Of a stretch of 64,000 nucleotides of DNA, positions 1 to 15,300 are shown piece after piece; the stretch's first letter is position 1, and every line of letters starts with the position of its first letter. Made by a program: the position numbers and the translations under genes. The notes below the pieces were generated by a model, which was not told the origin of the DNA, did no database searches, and worked only from the letters and a program-made list of their open reading frames with translations. Source of the DNA: Pomphorhynchus laevis (taxonomy: Eukaryota; Acanthocephala; Palaeacanthocephala; Echinorhynchida; Pomphorhynchidae); the NCBI GenBank assembly GCA_012934845.2, contig WNNJ02000333.1:62001-126000 (forward strand), in the 5' to 3' direction.

Positions 1-140
1 TTGAAAAGACAAATTGCTTTGATTTAAGCCGTTATCGCTCAATTATATGCCTTAAATCTTAATTTACTTTCGTTATTAGCTGTAGTTTTATCTAAGAGAT
101 CTTTTAGACCGGTAATAGTCCTTTACATTATGCTAGTCAG

Positions 141-308
141 AACAACATTATGCAGCCGGTTGTTCAAGCTCTGTGTACCAATGGATGCCTACTTAATACT
201 GTTAATTGTGACGGCCAAACTGCACTGCATATCGCGACTGCAAGCGGTTCCGATGAAATTGTCCGTTGTCTTTGCCTTGCGGGGGCTGTAACTAATTTAA
301 CTGATAAG
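141..308 (+). CDS. DAPK1: DAPK1-type exon: ankyrin repeat
   Basis: Acceptor cag at 138-140 and donor GTCAGC at 309; phase 0 to 0. Encodes 56 residues containing a typical ankyrin helix-turn-helix (DGQTALHIATASGSDEIVRC followed by LCLAGA). The 140 bases before it are read as the end of an intron. The acceptor is the least certain part, because the ATG at 150 is also in frame. Confidence 0.8.
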
Positions 309-3300
309 GTCAGCATTCTGTTAAACGTCTTTATTTACTTTTTCTATTTGTAGAACAGTAAAACACCATCAATGCTGATAGAAACTATATCAGAGAATAA
401 GGTTTTGTCGAAACTATTTCAGAATATCGACGACGTAAGTTTAATACTGCAATTACTTTAAACCAAAGTCGAGATTTTATTTTTATACGTTATATGCAGA
501 TGACTTGATATTCGTGTTCCCATTAATCTTGATACATATTAGTATGATTTCTGAGGAACTAATATTTACAGATTGCTTAAATCAGAATATAAGCAAGTGA
601 AGAGACACAATTCGTGAATTTATTTTAACAATTTGTTTTCGAGCAATTTTGTGCGTCAGAGGTTATCTAAATCTAACAAAATCATACCCTTTGCAGACTT
701 GCAAAATACAGATACCTCAATCAACGCAACACTCTTATTGGCAAGGTTTCCTAAAAAAGTAGAATTTTGAAGTTTACCTCTATGATATGCTTAAGTAGTT
801 GATAATCATGCCGATCTTACTGTTTCATTTTTGGTTAATCGTCTTGGATGTGTTACACATATAATCCTTTATCAACCTTTGTTCGGATTTATGCCATCAC
901 TTCTGTGAGCTAATTAAGGACTCACCCTTCTTCGATCCATGTTACTTTTTACTATGATATACAGCAACTCCCAATTTAGCTGTATTATATATAACATAGA
1001 GCATTTGACAAATTGGTTTAATCTAAAATATAGACGCGTTCTCAAACTTAGGCATATTTGTATTGAAGTGTACATCATCAGACAATCAAACAATATGGTT
1101 GGCAGCAACCTTATTGTTGGCGATACATTATTTTCTAGTTGGATCGGTCCAATTATTTTGTGTTAAAATAGTTGCGACATGTTAATTAAGTTTTCGCGAT
1201 CGTTCAACTTTGTAGTACTCGTTGCTAAAAAGATCATTAAGTTGATAATTTGGTTTACTTTTGATCTGATATGTCATTCCCATTGCGCTCAATCCGACTT
1301 TACCATGTTAAATTTGCTCATATTCTCAAAAATGTTGGATTTGTGACTATTTGCAAAGATATATTGTCATAAACAATTACCTTGACTGGACACTTTGACT
1401 GTTCATTATTTACATGTAATATTTTATGGTATAAACTTATCGATAGTTTCTTCTTTTTCAATGTATTTGATATTTCTTGTTTGCTTCATGATGCATAATA
1501 TGGGGATAAGCAGCTAGTTGTATGCAATATATTTCTTTTTCTATTTTGTTTTTATTCTTTATCCATTTCACGATTTTTGCTTTCGTTTGAAGTTTTATTC
1601 TCTTTTCAATATGCCATGAAGAGCAGTTCATTTAAGCAGCTTCGATAATAAGATTCAACTAATACCTGAATTTTTATTTTTATGAACGAATTGACCACCT
1701 CTTTTAACAGTGTTCTTAGAAAACTAGAATTTAATAAAACAAATCTATTCTGCCATGCTCCTAAATTTGATACTGTTTCAAGAGGTACTACGTAATGCTT
1801 TGCTGCTATATTACTAAATAACTTATTAACTTTTACAAATTAATTCATGCTATTTTTGAAAAATTATCGATATTGATAATTAAATTTTTAATTTGATTTA
1901 TTAAATTAAAAAACTGTTTTCCGTGAGTATTGTCCAGGCATTGTTTACTACAGTTGATTTTTGCTTAAACATATGGACATTATGTAAGAGAAATCATGTC
2001 GCTTTTAATGAGATCAATAGCTTTCCTCAAGGTAGTGTTCCGGGTATCAATCTTATATATATCATAAGTAATTTTTGCACATTTTTCGTTTGGATTTGCT
2101 GCTGTCTGTGTAAAACTACTACAGACATCTATCCTAAATATTAATTATTTTTCACCATCTTAAATTAATGACGTGTCCACATATGTATGACAATTTGATG
2201 CTTTTAATTGATCATTTTATTTTTATATTCAATATAATACCTAGTTGAGTGTGGCCAATGCATGCATTTTGTTTACATTGTAGCATAATTACAACTCTCT
2301 AATTGAACAACTAAAGCCTCTTACTAATTGCTATCTTCATCGGATCAAGGTCAAGATTTTTGGTGAACCAATGAGTGGTAAAACAACACTTATTCAGAAT
2401 TTGATTTCCTCTACGATGCAAGCGTTCATTCACCAACACATGTACATACCACGATCAAAAATTGATGGCGATTCAGGTTTAATATTTTTCAACAAATTAG
2501 TTTTCTAGCTTATCTTTATATTTGGAATCATATGTTGATCATATGATTATATACCATCAATAAATTGAAGGATGGCAATAGTTTTAGGCGAGAATATTTT
2601 TGCTATTTATAAAATTTGAATATCAGATAGCCTAACTGATTATATGTATTTTATATTATTTGTAAATCAAAAAATAATGATAAGTAAAATAAATAATATA
2701 ATAATAAATAATTTATATTTATATAACGAAAAAATTTATTACTAACATTTAAAATAAAATTCAATTTTTATGAATTGACCAATAAATAAAAGACGATGTA
2801 TTCGAATAAGGATTAAAGGCCATCAACAGGAATTGCAATGTTATCAGGTTTTAATTACTATTCCTCTACACAACATAACAGAGGGTCCAAATACATGCTA
2901 ATGTAGTATTTCCTCTGATGAAATTTGATTGTCTTGTATTATATTCTAATACAAAGTATATTATTTATTATCCATCTATAAAAAAGTTCCGATAATGATT
3001 TTAAATTTATTTTTAATATTATTGTTGATTTATATAATTTACTATTTTCTGTTTCATAGTATTTTTATAGTAAAACCTAGTTTAAAATATGTATCTATTA
3101 AATTATTTAAATGATTTTGAAGAAAGCCAATATCATTACATATTGTTGCAGTTCTTAAAATTTCATTATTTAATGTATTATATTTAATAATACGAATTTT
3201 ATATTACAAATTTTATATATTTTATATGATTAGTGTTTGATGCATTAGACAAATTTGATGAGTTAGAACTTAGTCTACGTATGTTGTACATCAATTTAAA

Positions 3301-6300
3301 TATGTAAACATCATAATATTAAGATTTTCTCTAATTCGGTATTTTAGTTAATATTTTTTGCACACAAACAATGTCGATCGTTAGAGTTTTTTAATATTTT
3401 CCTGACTACGAACGAATTAGTACCCAAAATTAACGGTTTTAACTTTGTAATAACACTACAATATTTCGCCTTTGTGGTAAGTAACTTTATGTGGGATGTT
3501 GGTGTCTCCATAATACTACAATATTCAGCACGATATGCCAGCTGAACTTGCATCTCAGTTCAATAAACCGTAATCTCTCATTTATAGTGAAGAAAATTCA
3601 TTTAATGTCATTCTATCTGACTTTCTGTTATTTTACAATTTATTGAAAAGGAAAACTCGCTCAGCAGAAATATCTATCAAATACATTTAAAATTTGTTTT
3701 CTCGTGGATAATTTGCCAAAAGAAGATCAACTTTCTGGATATTTAAACAATATTTATATTAGGATGATGAACGAAGTGGTGATTTCGAAAATTTAATAAA
3801 TTCAACATACCTATTTGCGTGTTTATATAAAGGACTTGCTTTATATTTTCACGATCGAACAATCATAAACTGCTTTTAATTTTCGCACTCATTTTACTTA
3901 GTTTCTTTTAAAGTTTGGATGATTTTTATAGGCACATATCACGCAAATCATATATTGGCTACATCGAATGAAACGATTGATAGCAGTTGTTTTGAAAGTC
4001 GTATGAAGAATTCAAGCAAAATCAATAATAGCATTGGAGGAATACTCATCTGCACAAAGAACATGTCGAGTACGGAGTGAGTCCCATTCTTATAGGAGAT
4101 AATCTTTATTTAGGAATTTACTAATAGAAATTTACTTTAATAGTTTTCGAATTTAATTAATTTAAATTACTTAGAAATGTTAAAAATACTGTATTAAGTT
4201 AGAGCTTATTCATCAATTCTATAATCTTATTCGTACTTAAAGATGAATTAAATTTAATAGATTACAAAACATTGGAGGATTAACAATTCGGAAATAGTAA
4301 GGAAATTATATATTTGTAAAAATAAATAATTGCTTAAATTGCGATCAAAATCTAAATATATTTTATAAGAACTGAATAATGTACAATAGAACTGTCATGC
4401 TAATTATGATGATATCTTACAATGGAATAATTGTCATTGCATGATTTATATTGATCAATGCATATATATCAAATTTAAATCGTTTAAATTTCACTTTTTA
4501 GGATGAATTGTCCAGTTTCCTAAACAGCCTGTACAAATCATCATTTTCTTACAGATTTTCGTATCATGCCAAATGTTCATGTTTATAGTGCACATCATCT
4601 TATTAAAGTAATATTAATAATCACTTTTATAGTGATTATTAATTTTCATAAATTTAAAGATTCTGTATTTGTTAAGAAATTTAAGTTTACTACGATGATG
4701 ATAAAGAGGCGATTAGAAAACTCAAAGAAACAGGCAGATTGTAATTCGAATGGTCTGGTCTTATCTATAGTAATTTCTTAAAAAATATAATTATTTTTTA
4801 AGAAAATTAAAAATTAAAATTAATTAATTTCTTTAATATATAATTATCTTTAATAACTAATTATTAAAGATAATAATTAATATTATCTTTAATATTAATT
4901 AAAGATAATTAATATTTAATTAATATATCAATAATAACAATTATAAATTTAATATATATCATGATTTTAATTAATTATCACGATTTTAATTTATATGTTT
5001 AAATAGAAAGCATCATCAATGGGTGATCTCGTAAACAACCTATTCAATACCATATATATTCATAGAAAGTTAATATATATTCATATATGTCTAGTAGCTT
5101 ATAAATTGATTTTAATTTATACTTACTATATATATTCATAGAAAGTATCAATGGGGCTATTTGAACAAACATTTATGCAACACTAAAGGAGTTATATACT
5201 TGTTAGGACGCACAATCTGTCATGTACAGTATGTAGGAGAAATCGGTGACTCAATGAGCTTAAAAAATAGCCTACGGAGGTATCAGATCAAAACGATAAA
5301 ACTGCGCAATTAATGACTGAACTCCAAGGCACATTAACGAAGAAAATACTAAATTTGTAGAGTTTAGATTCGTCCATGTCTACCACAATGTAAATGTGTA
5401 TATGTACTACGTACAGGTTGTAGAATATTGTATTGTGCTACCGACGAAGGGGTAACCCGAAAACGTTTTTAAATAAATTGCAAAAGAAAGCTTTATTAAA
5501 TTTTATATATCTACCTATTTTGATATATAAATCTTGATTTTATGTTTTAATACCAATTCTCATAACTTGATTGGATGATTTAGTCGAGTATCCTTTCAAT
5601 TTTTGGGAATATTCGGGCGCTGACCGTTATCAACTATACTATGACATTTTTATTGGGGATGTTAATTGCGTACATGCTGTTGTCGTTAACATATCTAAAA
5701 GTTATGAAATTTGCTATATCAATGCAGTAAAATGGATAGATTTTATTAAATACAGACTTTTACCCCAACGTTCAAGGATTCCATCGCAATGTGAGTTGGT
5801 TTTATAATTAATATTCTTAAATTATTTTGTTTTTACTAATTTACAAAGTACATGTATATTCCATCGTATACTAAACAATATGCACTTGTGTAAATATGTA
5901 ATTTATTAAGGAAATTCATGTTCATATTAAATAAACATGGATGTAAATTTTTATATTTAATGAACATATTTGATGCTCATGTTTTGCGATATTTTGATTT
6001 CATGTCCCCGATTTAATTGCTTTTATAATTCTTAAATATTTTAAGAAGGTGTTTCAACAGAAAAGGTTTTTGTAATAGTTGTACAATCAACAATAAAATA
6101 ATCCGTTTATTAAGTATTCTATTTTTAGCATTAACTAATTGAAAAATACAAAAATTAAAAATTAATAAAGATTAGAAACTTAACGCGTTTCAATTTTATA
6201 TTTTAGAAGTGACAAGTCTGAATTAATTACTTGTGTAAATTGAATATTCGTGAAGAGCTGCGCTTAACATAAAGTGCAAACAAAATAATCGAGAAATGAA

Positions 6301-9300
6301 GTTATCATTTCACTTAATTTTTGTTTAACAACAATCGTTTATATATATTTTATCTTTTGCGGAAACAAAAGACAATATGTTAGCAGACGATGCTGCCATA
6401 TGAATAAAAATAAAATTTTTATTCGTTCAGATTTCCGTAATTCTGAACTTGTTGTCACAACACATTGAACTGACAGTGACAGACTCATTATTCTAAAGTG
6501 ATATAATATTATTACTCGTACTCGATGTATGGAATGAACTATTTCAATGCAAATAAAAAGTAGAAATTATAATAGAATGAACTGAATTGTAGAGTACGAA
6601 TTTAGGAAGAAGCAAATTAAATTATAATTATCAAATTATGAAAATATGTTAGTCCAACCTATAAAAAACATGATTGTATCAATCTTTTATAAAGCACTTG
6701 GAGTTTTAATTGTGCGTTGATAATAATGATGTTACGTTTGATAGCATTTTTTAAATAGGTTACTTTGATAAAAACAAGTTAAATTCACTCTTGCTCTTAG
6801 CCATTAGCTGATCTTTGCTGATGTAATAAACACATTTATAATTAATTATAATAGAATTGATTTCGATTTGTTTTCTTACTCGTTTACATATACAATATGG
6901 TAATTGCGTTTTTTTTCTTGCTCTCTCTATTATCATTTATCGATCACTTTAATCGTTTTTTACAATTTTGTATATTCGATTGAAGTATTTACTAAGTAAA
7001 AAAGATAAATTTATTTATTTATGTTTAAATCACAAAAATTAATTTTAAACATAGTTTTTTGCGTGATAATAACATCACAAAATGAGTATCAGATTACCAT
7101 AGTGTTAGCTATTCTATACTCAACTGTTAAGTTGATTATCAAATCAGCTAACTGAGTCTACGTATTTAATATAATTATAAAATAAACAAAACATAATAAT
7201 GCTAAATCAAAATTTAATAATTAAATAATAAAATTAATAATTGTTTATTAAATCAAGTTATAATAAAAAATTGAAATTTAAAAAGTCATTTTTATGAATT
7301 GGCTAATAAATAACAGACGTTGTATCAGAATAAGGATTAGAGGTCATCAGGAGGAACTGCTATGATATCATGTGTCGGCCCCTAACTTCTCTACCCAGCA
7401 TAGCAGCGGGGCCAAATACGTGTTAAAAACGTATTTCCTCTGATTAAACTTGATTATTAATTATCTTATTCTAATACAAAGTATGTTATTTATCCATTCA
7501 TAAAAATTCCACTTAATAGTTCAAATTCATTTTAAATATTATTGTGTTGATTTATATATTTTACTATTTTCTGTTTCATGGTATTTTTATAGTAACATAG
7601 TTTAAAATATGCATCTAGTAAATTATTTAAATGATTTTGAAGAAAGCCAATATCATTGCATATTGTTACATTTCTAAAAATTTCATTATTTAATGTATTA
7701 TATTTTATATTATATGGTATGCATGAATGCTCATGCAAAAATATGTTTCTTGTAAATTTAAATATGTCATGTTTACGATATAAATTAAAAGTAGTTTTAA
7801 TTGGTGATAATTTAATGCTCATATCAAGATATATACTTTCTTTATCATCAATATTAGTTTTATTAAGAATGGGGCTACCTGGATAAATTTGTTCGCTTAT
7901 TGAATAAAAATATATCATAAATGTATTGAAACATATTTTATGTTTATATAATTTAGATTTAGTTTTTACACAGTTATGAATAAATTCATATTCTATAAAG
8001 CTTAGCAATAAGTCGGCTATAATTGGGCTACGATTACCTCAAATTGGAAAACCTTTTATTTGTCTAAATATAGATGTCCCTACCTTTGAATAATTTTTAT
8101 TTATTAAAATATTTAAGGATTCTATTAATTCAATTTTATCCATATATTTATATTTACTTGATGGTTTAATTTTTGTTAGATAGGCGTTATAGTTATTATA
8201 ACATATATATGTATATCTTTTTCCGAATATAAGGTTAATTAATTTTACTAACGCTTCTTTAATATCTACTAAATCTAGATTTGTATAAAGCGTACTAAAA
8301 TCGTATGTATTTATATTTTGAAAATTTATTCCTTTTGTCTGTTCTAAACATTCTTTTGTAGAATTAATACTGAAATAGTGTTTTATACCAGTATTAATTT
8401 CGATTACATTGCAATATTTTTTAAAATGTGCTTTAATTACTTTAAGTATTTTATTCATATAGACAGAAAGTGGTTTTAATGTACATTTAAACGCACTACA
8501 TATGAACCTAGGTTTTATTGGATTTTTATGTAATTTTGGATTCCAATATAATATAGGTATAGTTTTATTATCTAATTCAACCTTTATACCCTTTTTATCC
8601 ATTATAGAACAGTGACTTGTAATAATTGTTTCTAAACTCAACTCACTACGTTCATATGTTGGATTTACATTTGTTTTAATCCAAAAATCTTCTTTTTCTA
8701 ATAGTTTTTGATTTAATATTGAAATGTTTTCTTCGATAATATGTTCTAAAATAAATAATTTACAGTTTTTAATATCATGTCCTATTAATCTCATATGTTT
8801 ATGAAATATAGTTTGACTATTATGCTGTATATTATATATGTGTTGCCTAAACCTAGTTTTTAACATTTGACATGTTTTTCCTATATATTGCAATCCACAT
8901 GTACATTGTATAAGATACACTACACCTGCGGTATTGCAGTTGCAATTATTATTAATATTTAATGAAAAACATTTGCTTGTTGTATTACTTACAATACAAT
9001 TATTATGTATAACATCACAAACTATACAATTTTTTCTGTTACATTTAAAAGATCTGAAATTAAAATCTTTAGTACTTACGTATTTTTCAATCTGGTTGAG
9101 TACATGTAACTTTTGTTAAGTCATAATTTTTAACGTTGCTTTTTCGGTGTCGCCACCTAGTTTAGTTGACTCAGATTAAACTTACAACGGGTCATAATCT
9201 ACAACAAATTTCATAGTCTACAAAACTGTGTACTATTGGTTCTTTTTTACTTAAAACAAAGTCATGAAGCAGGAAAAATGATTTCATTGATATTTGAATA

Positions 9301-12300
9301 CTACTCAAGTTAAGATGCCCCTTTTGGAAAATAGTCGATTGTTGCATAAAGAATATGGTCAGCGGAAGGATTTTAGCCAATCAGATAATACCACCAGCAC
9401 TCGTAGTCCAAGCAAAATATATCTCCTAATTAATGTTGATTTAATCTGTATTGATATTGTGGATGATCGATTGTTATAGAACATCACAGTCTTGTTTGAG
9501 TTACAATTTTACCTAAATATATAGCTAGCTCACGATTTTTGCAATATTTATCTGGTTTTCGTTTATGCTTCTTCGTACATGCCAAGAGTAAATACAATTC
9601 GTAAAGTTGTACTAGAAATTGATATATTAACAACTGATATATGTGTCCAATTTATTCTTTAACGACGAGCTGAATTAAATAAGCTCTTCATGTCGATTAT
9701 ATCATAGATACACTGACTGAAATCTGCGAAAAATCAGCAGCAGTACGAAGAATTAATGTTGATCTGCTATATATGATGTTGGATTATCGCACTAATCCGA
9801 ATAGTTTCGATCTTTGTAAAATGCAACCAAAATGCGATGTCATTATTGGACCCTAACTTTGATAAGAACATAACTTAAGATACATAAATATTATGAATAA
9901 ATAGCATATTACCACGATTTCAATAACTACTAATTATCAATATTGAAATAAACTGTAACAAACTGTTTAAACAAACTGTTTCGCAGCAGATTGTCTACAA
10001 AAACATTTTTCAGATAATAAATTCTTTTATTTAATAATTACTGTTTATATAAATAACTCTATTATTTTATAGGTTACACCTATCTACATCTAGCAAGTTA
10101 TGTATTTTTATTTAGGGAACGACAACCAAGTTCCTGGTCGGCCAGTACTTCTATTAATATTCACACATGCATTCAGTTGTAGTGATACAGTGGTGTCAAG
10201 TTATGGCTTACTATCTAATCGAAAGGCATACCGCATTTGGTCAATCCTACGGAGAAAATATATAGATTGGTTCGATCTTGGACAAACCGAAGAACCGAAT
10301 ATTTTTACTATCGATTGTAATAATGCAAAATCAGAAAATAGCGTAAAATCTCTTATTACAAAGTTAATTCAAACTAAATTTAGAATTTACGAGGTAAGAC
10401 TACAAAAATATTATACTCAGTTTTCTATATTTAAGTGCACATTTTCATTATTAGATAGCATTATTTCTTGAATTTGTTTGATACTTCTTAAAATTTGTAA
10501 AATTCCCTTTGTTTTGACAAATTATCAAAGTGCAATGTTCTAGACTTTTCGTAATAATGCCAATTTTGATCAATATATAATAAAGTAGGTTTAGAATCTA
10601 ATATATAATAAAGTAGGTTTAGAATCTGTATTTAAATTTAGTTCATCCTGATGACCACTATTCCTTATTCGAATACATCGTATATTATTTATTAGTCAAT
10701 TTATAAAAATTGATTTTTATTAAAATTTTAACTATAAATTATATCGTTATATAAATATAAATTGTATAAAATCTTATCTAATTATTTATTATTTAGTAAA
10801 TTAATCTTATCTAATCATTTAATCTTATCTAATTATTTATTATCCAGAAAGCCTTATTCTTAACAAAACCAATATTAATGATAAAGAAGGTGTATATCTA
10901 GATATGAACATTAAATTAGCATTAACTAAAACTACTATTAATTTATATCGTAAAGATGACATATTTAAATTTACAAGAAACATATTTTTGCATGAGCATT
11001 CATGCATACCATATAATATAAAATATAATACATTAAATAATGAAATTTTAAGAATTGCAACAATATGTAATGATATTGGCTTTCTTCAAAATCATTAAAA
11101 TAATTTAATAGATACATATTTTAAACTAGGTTACTATAAAAATAACATCAAGCAGAAAATAGTAAAATATATAAATCAACACAATAATATAAAGAATAAA
11201 TTTAAACTCTCAAGTGGTAAATTTTTATGGATGGATAATAAATAATATACTTTGTATTAGAATAAGATACTAGATAGTTATTTCAGAGGAAATACATCAT
11301 TAGCATGTATTTGGCCCCGCTGCTATGTTGGGTAGAGGAGTTAGGGGCCGAAACCTGATAGCATAGCAGTTCCTCCTGATGACCTCTAATTCTTATTCTG
11401 ATACAACGTCTGTTATTTATTAGTCAATTCATAAAAATGACGTTTATTTTAAATTTCATTTTTTTAACTTGATTTAAATTATAGAAAATCTAAAAACAAT
11501 TATTAATTTTATTATTTAATTATTAAATTTTGATTTAGCATTATTATGTTTTGTTTATTTTATAATTATATTAAATACGTAGACTCAGTTAGCTGATTTA
11601 ATTATATAGTATAATCGTACTTAGCTGATCTGATTCATTAATATTTAATAATATTTATAAAATATAATAGGTATTTGACTTGATATAAATATAAATCTAT
11701 AAAATCTTATATAATTATTTATTATTTTTCTTCGTTTTTAATTTATATATAGTATAAGACACGTAGATTCACTTATCTTATATGATTTGTTCTATTAACG
11801 AGTTATTATTACCTGTGACTATGTTTTCCCGATAATATAGCCTCTTTCAGAACTACTGAAATACTGAAATCGATATTAGTCAATTCATATTTTTGTCAAT
11901 TCCTTAAAAGTAATTTATATTTTTATTTTAAATTTTAACTTTATATAAATATAAATTCTATAAAATCTTATACAACTATTTATTATTCATAATTATTTAT
12001 GTTTATTTTTAATTTATATCTAGTACAAAATACGTAGAATCACTTAGCTGATGATTTGATTCATTAATTAGCTTAGCTTAAGGACATAGCTGTTTACTTT
12101 ATTTATATTCTAAATAACATTTTTATAACGAAACTCTCAGTTATCATATTTTAATTTGGTAATAGAAACAAGTTAATAAATCCGCACTATAACTTGCCAA
12201 TGTTCCATGTTCACACAATTTTATTTTCAAGCTAAATGACGGCAAGAAACATTCTAGAATGTCATATTTATTTTGCTTGTAATCAGACATAGGTATATTG

Positions 12301-15300
12301 ATTAAAACGAGGAGGATTTGCGATCCATAGCATTTCTACCCACGTTAGGTCCGGCAAATCTCTAAATTCTGTTCGTATGATATACATCACACTAATATCA
12401 ACATTAACGTCCCAGAACTATTTGACATTATAATTATTCACAATTTGATAATAAGGGTAAGAGAGTAGCTCGCGACAAGTTTAATTTTAATCTTAATAGA
12501 TTTACCTAGTTATTGTAATGTGTCAGTGCATTTAACAAGAATAAACATGATTTAAATCGTTTTGATTTAGTGAGGACATTTTCTCAGAGTTAAAGTTACA
12601 GACAAGTCAAAAATGGCGACCAATTAACTAATTAATATAATTTGAATTCTGACCAATTTTCTTGCAACGTTATATAGGTGTGGTGAAATAAAGAATGAGT
12701 ATTTTACGTGATTGTATACAATAGCATGTCATTATTCGAATATTACTACATTAAAAATATCAGATAAGTTAACTGAGTCTGCGTATTTTGTACTATTTAT
12801 TAATTATAATCTTAAGATTTTTTATATAATTCAGATTTTTATAATGTAAGATTTTTTATAACTCAATTTCTATGAATTGATTAAAGATGGTAAACCATTT
12901 ATCGGAATTAAGATCGTATACCATAAGGAGAAACAGCTATGTTATAAGCTTTTGGCTTTATTATTCGACCCAAACCTAGCAGCGGGACCAAATACACGTT
13001 ATTAATGTATCTATTGACTAGATACATTCTTCTAAATTAATGATTCTTCTAAATTTAGGCGTGTCAATTATACCATATAAGTTAATAATCGTTTTAATAT
13101 ATGTTAATTCAATGTTCATATTTATAACGCGTAAAAATAAGTCAGTTATAATTTGGGGCTACTATTACATCCAATTAGAACATCTTTTATTTGTCTAAAT
13201 ATAGATGTCCCTACCTTTAAATAATTTTGATTTGTCGAAATATTGAAAATTATCTGTTTATTATCTGTTTATTATCTATAATATTTGATTTGTCAAAATA
13301 TCTTCAATATTTGTTTTAGAATTTGACTATCTTTATAATAATAGAAATTGTTGGTATGAAATATACGCATGCCATCAATGAACACCTGAACATTTATTGC
13401 AGTGTCAAACAGTTTTTTAGTAATTTGCTGTTATATATATATAAAAACATCAGCATCATGACAACTACATTTAAATATATACTACATTTGCCGGATAAGT
13501 TTTATCATCTATTGAATAGCTGCAGGTTTCTGCGAAGATTACCGATGTTATATATTACCGTGCCCTCAATTGTAGTAATTAATAGACCAAACATATCAAA
13601 AGTCAAGACAAGTTTCTGAACGTTTCATACTTTTAATATACATTTTCGACTATAATAATTAGTTAAATGCATTATCAGAAAGTTTCAAATATTTTCGAAC
13701 GTTACTTTATTTTATGCAATTTAATGAAGCTAAATAATAAAACAAATAATTCTTGAATCGGTCAATAGTTTATACTTAGAATTTAGAGATAAGTATATTT
13801 TTACGTGTTTTATGATGTATAGTAGTAGTAACATCAAATCTCTTACCAAGTGTCATTTTGTTGTTTTCGCAAATTTTGATGTCTTTTATTTTATGCGCAA
13901 AGATGCTAAACGTCTGTTCAACGGTATTTCTCAATAAAGTCGTAGAACTTATAGACGCACTAAGGAGAAGTACTCCTTTAATAAGCTGCCAGGATTTTAT
14001 AGAAGTGGTTCGACATCAGGTTAATCCGTTAGCCAACAATCAACATTTTCAAGAGCTGATTGAACACTTGCAATTTATGGGAGAGGTAATGTATTTTAGA
14101 ATGATTTTAGTAACTCCTAATTTTTCCTTACTGTTTACTCAATTTTGTTATAAAAGCATTTATCTATCAGTTGGACACAAATCTCACAAATCATCGAACT
14201 TTAACATGATATCGTAATAGGAAAATTTTAGCTGCAAAATCAATTTTAGCTTCAAAATCAATTTTAGCTTCAAAATCAATTTTAGATTCAAAAGCAAGTT
14301 CACCTTCAAAAGAACGACAGCAATTATATATGTATATAAACATATACTATATACATATATGTATATAGTGTATATTTACACTATATATAGTATATATTGT
14401 ATTATATTATATTATACATTAGGTCAATATTATCACTCATAACCTTCGATATATATAATAAAACCGGATATATACCAACAAAATATTATTTTCAACGTTT
14501 CACACTAATTGGGCTTTAGATCAATCTGCAATTAGCAAAATACATCACAACTAACAAAATACATATGTCAAAGTATTTTATTGAACATAATGACGTGCAA
14601 AAATAAAAATGTTAACACTACGTTATATATAAAAACTATATATAAGTGTTAACACTATATATAATATGTGTAATTAACAGTAAATTAATCCAGCAAACAA
14701 AAACTTATAATTTATTGAAACAACGCGTTTTGAAAAATTTCTTCATTAATAATCTATTAATTGAATATTATTAATAGCGTATTGAAATAGACCTTCGAAG
14801 ACTGTTTATGAAGAATTGTAATTATCATAAATTGTATATGAAGTATTATGAAGTAATTGTATATGAAGTATTACAATATATTGTATATATTGTATTATGA
14901 AGAATTGTATATTATCATCAAATCGAACTCGAGAGCCCATTGAGGCTGCTTTCAAATAAATCGTTAAACAAATCAAGAATCAAGTAACATCAGCGATTTT
15001 TCTTTTATAGCACAATACAAGGGCTAAGCTTTCGGCGTAAAAGCCTTCGTCAGAGTCTGAAAATAGAAACAATACTTGTCAAATAATGGGAAATACAATT
15101 TCAATTTATGTAAAGTGAAAATACAACGTGACACTAAGTTATATGGCAATCATGATTAGCATTCAATTGTGTATCGCTCATTAATTGGGCGATCCAATAC
15201 TTCTCTCTTTCTTTTCTTTACCAATCATTTTTGAAACTAGATTTTACAATTGTTACCGACATTCGGTGTTGTGGGTTATCGATGCAGTGTTGTGCTGCGC

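Larger units (their letters stand above)
7138..9118 (-). mobile_element. Naiad-type PLE, copy B (endonuclease fused to internally deleted RT)
   Basis: Minus-strand element in a DAPK1 intron. The coding part runs 9118 to 7532: a Cys-rich leader (CNRKNCIVC, then CNCN), GIY-YIG endonuclease (VVYLIQCTCGLQYIGKTC), then reverse transcriptase and a C-terminal end like copy D. The endonuclease is N-terminal to the RT, the arrangement that defines the Naiad/Chlamys PLEs. The endonuclease joins the RT directly at FWIKT-NVNPTYERSEL, so the linker and RT N-terminus present in copy D are missing. The YIDD catalytic block is also lost. The 3' region (7138-7531) carries the conserved RNA fold. Confidence 0.8.

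Noticed and set aside
4502-4592. DAPK1 exon starting at 4502 (GATGAATTG...)
   Set aside because: Open and plausible as protein, but it cannot be joined in phase to the exon ending at 4076. The acceptors at 4516 or 4528 give the same residues in phase.
13323-13619. 98-codon frame in the intron before the COR exon
   Set aside because: No recognisable domain, AT-driven composition and no splice or start support.
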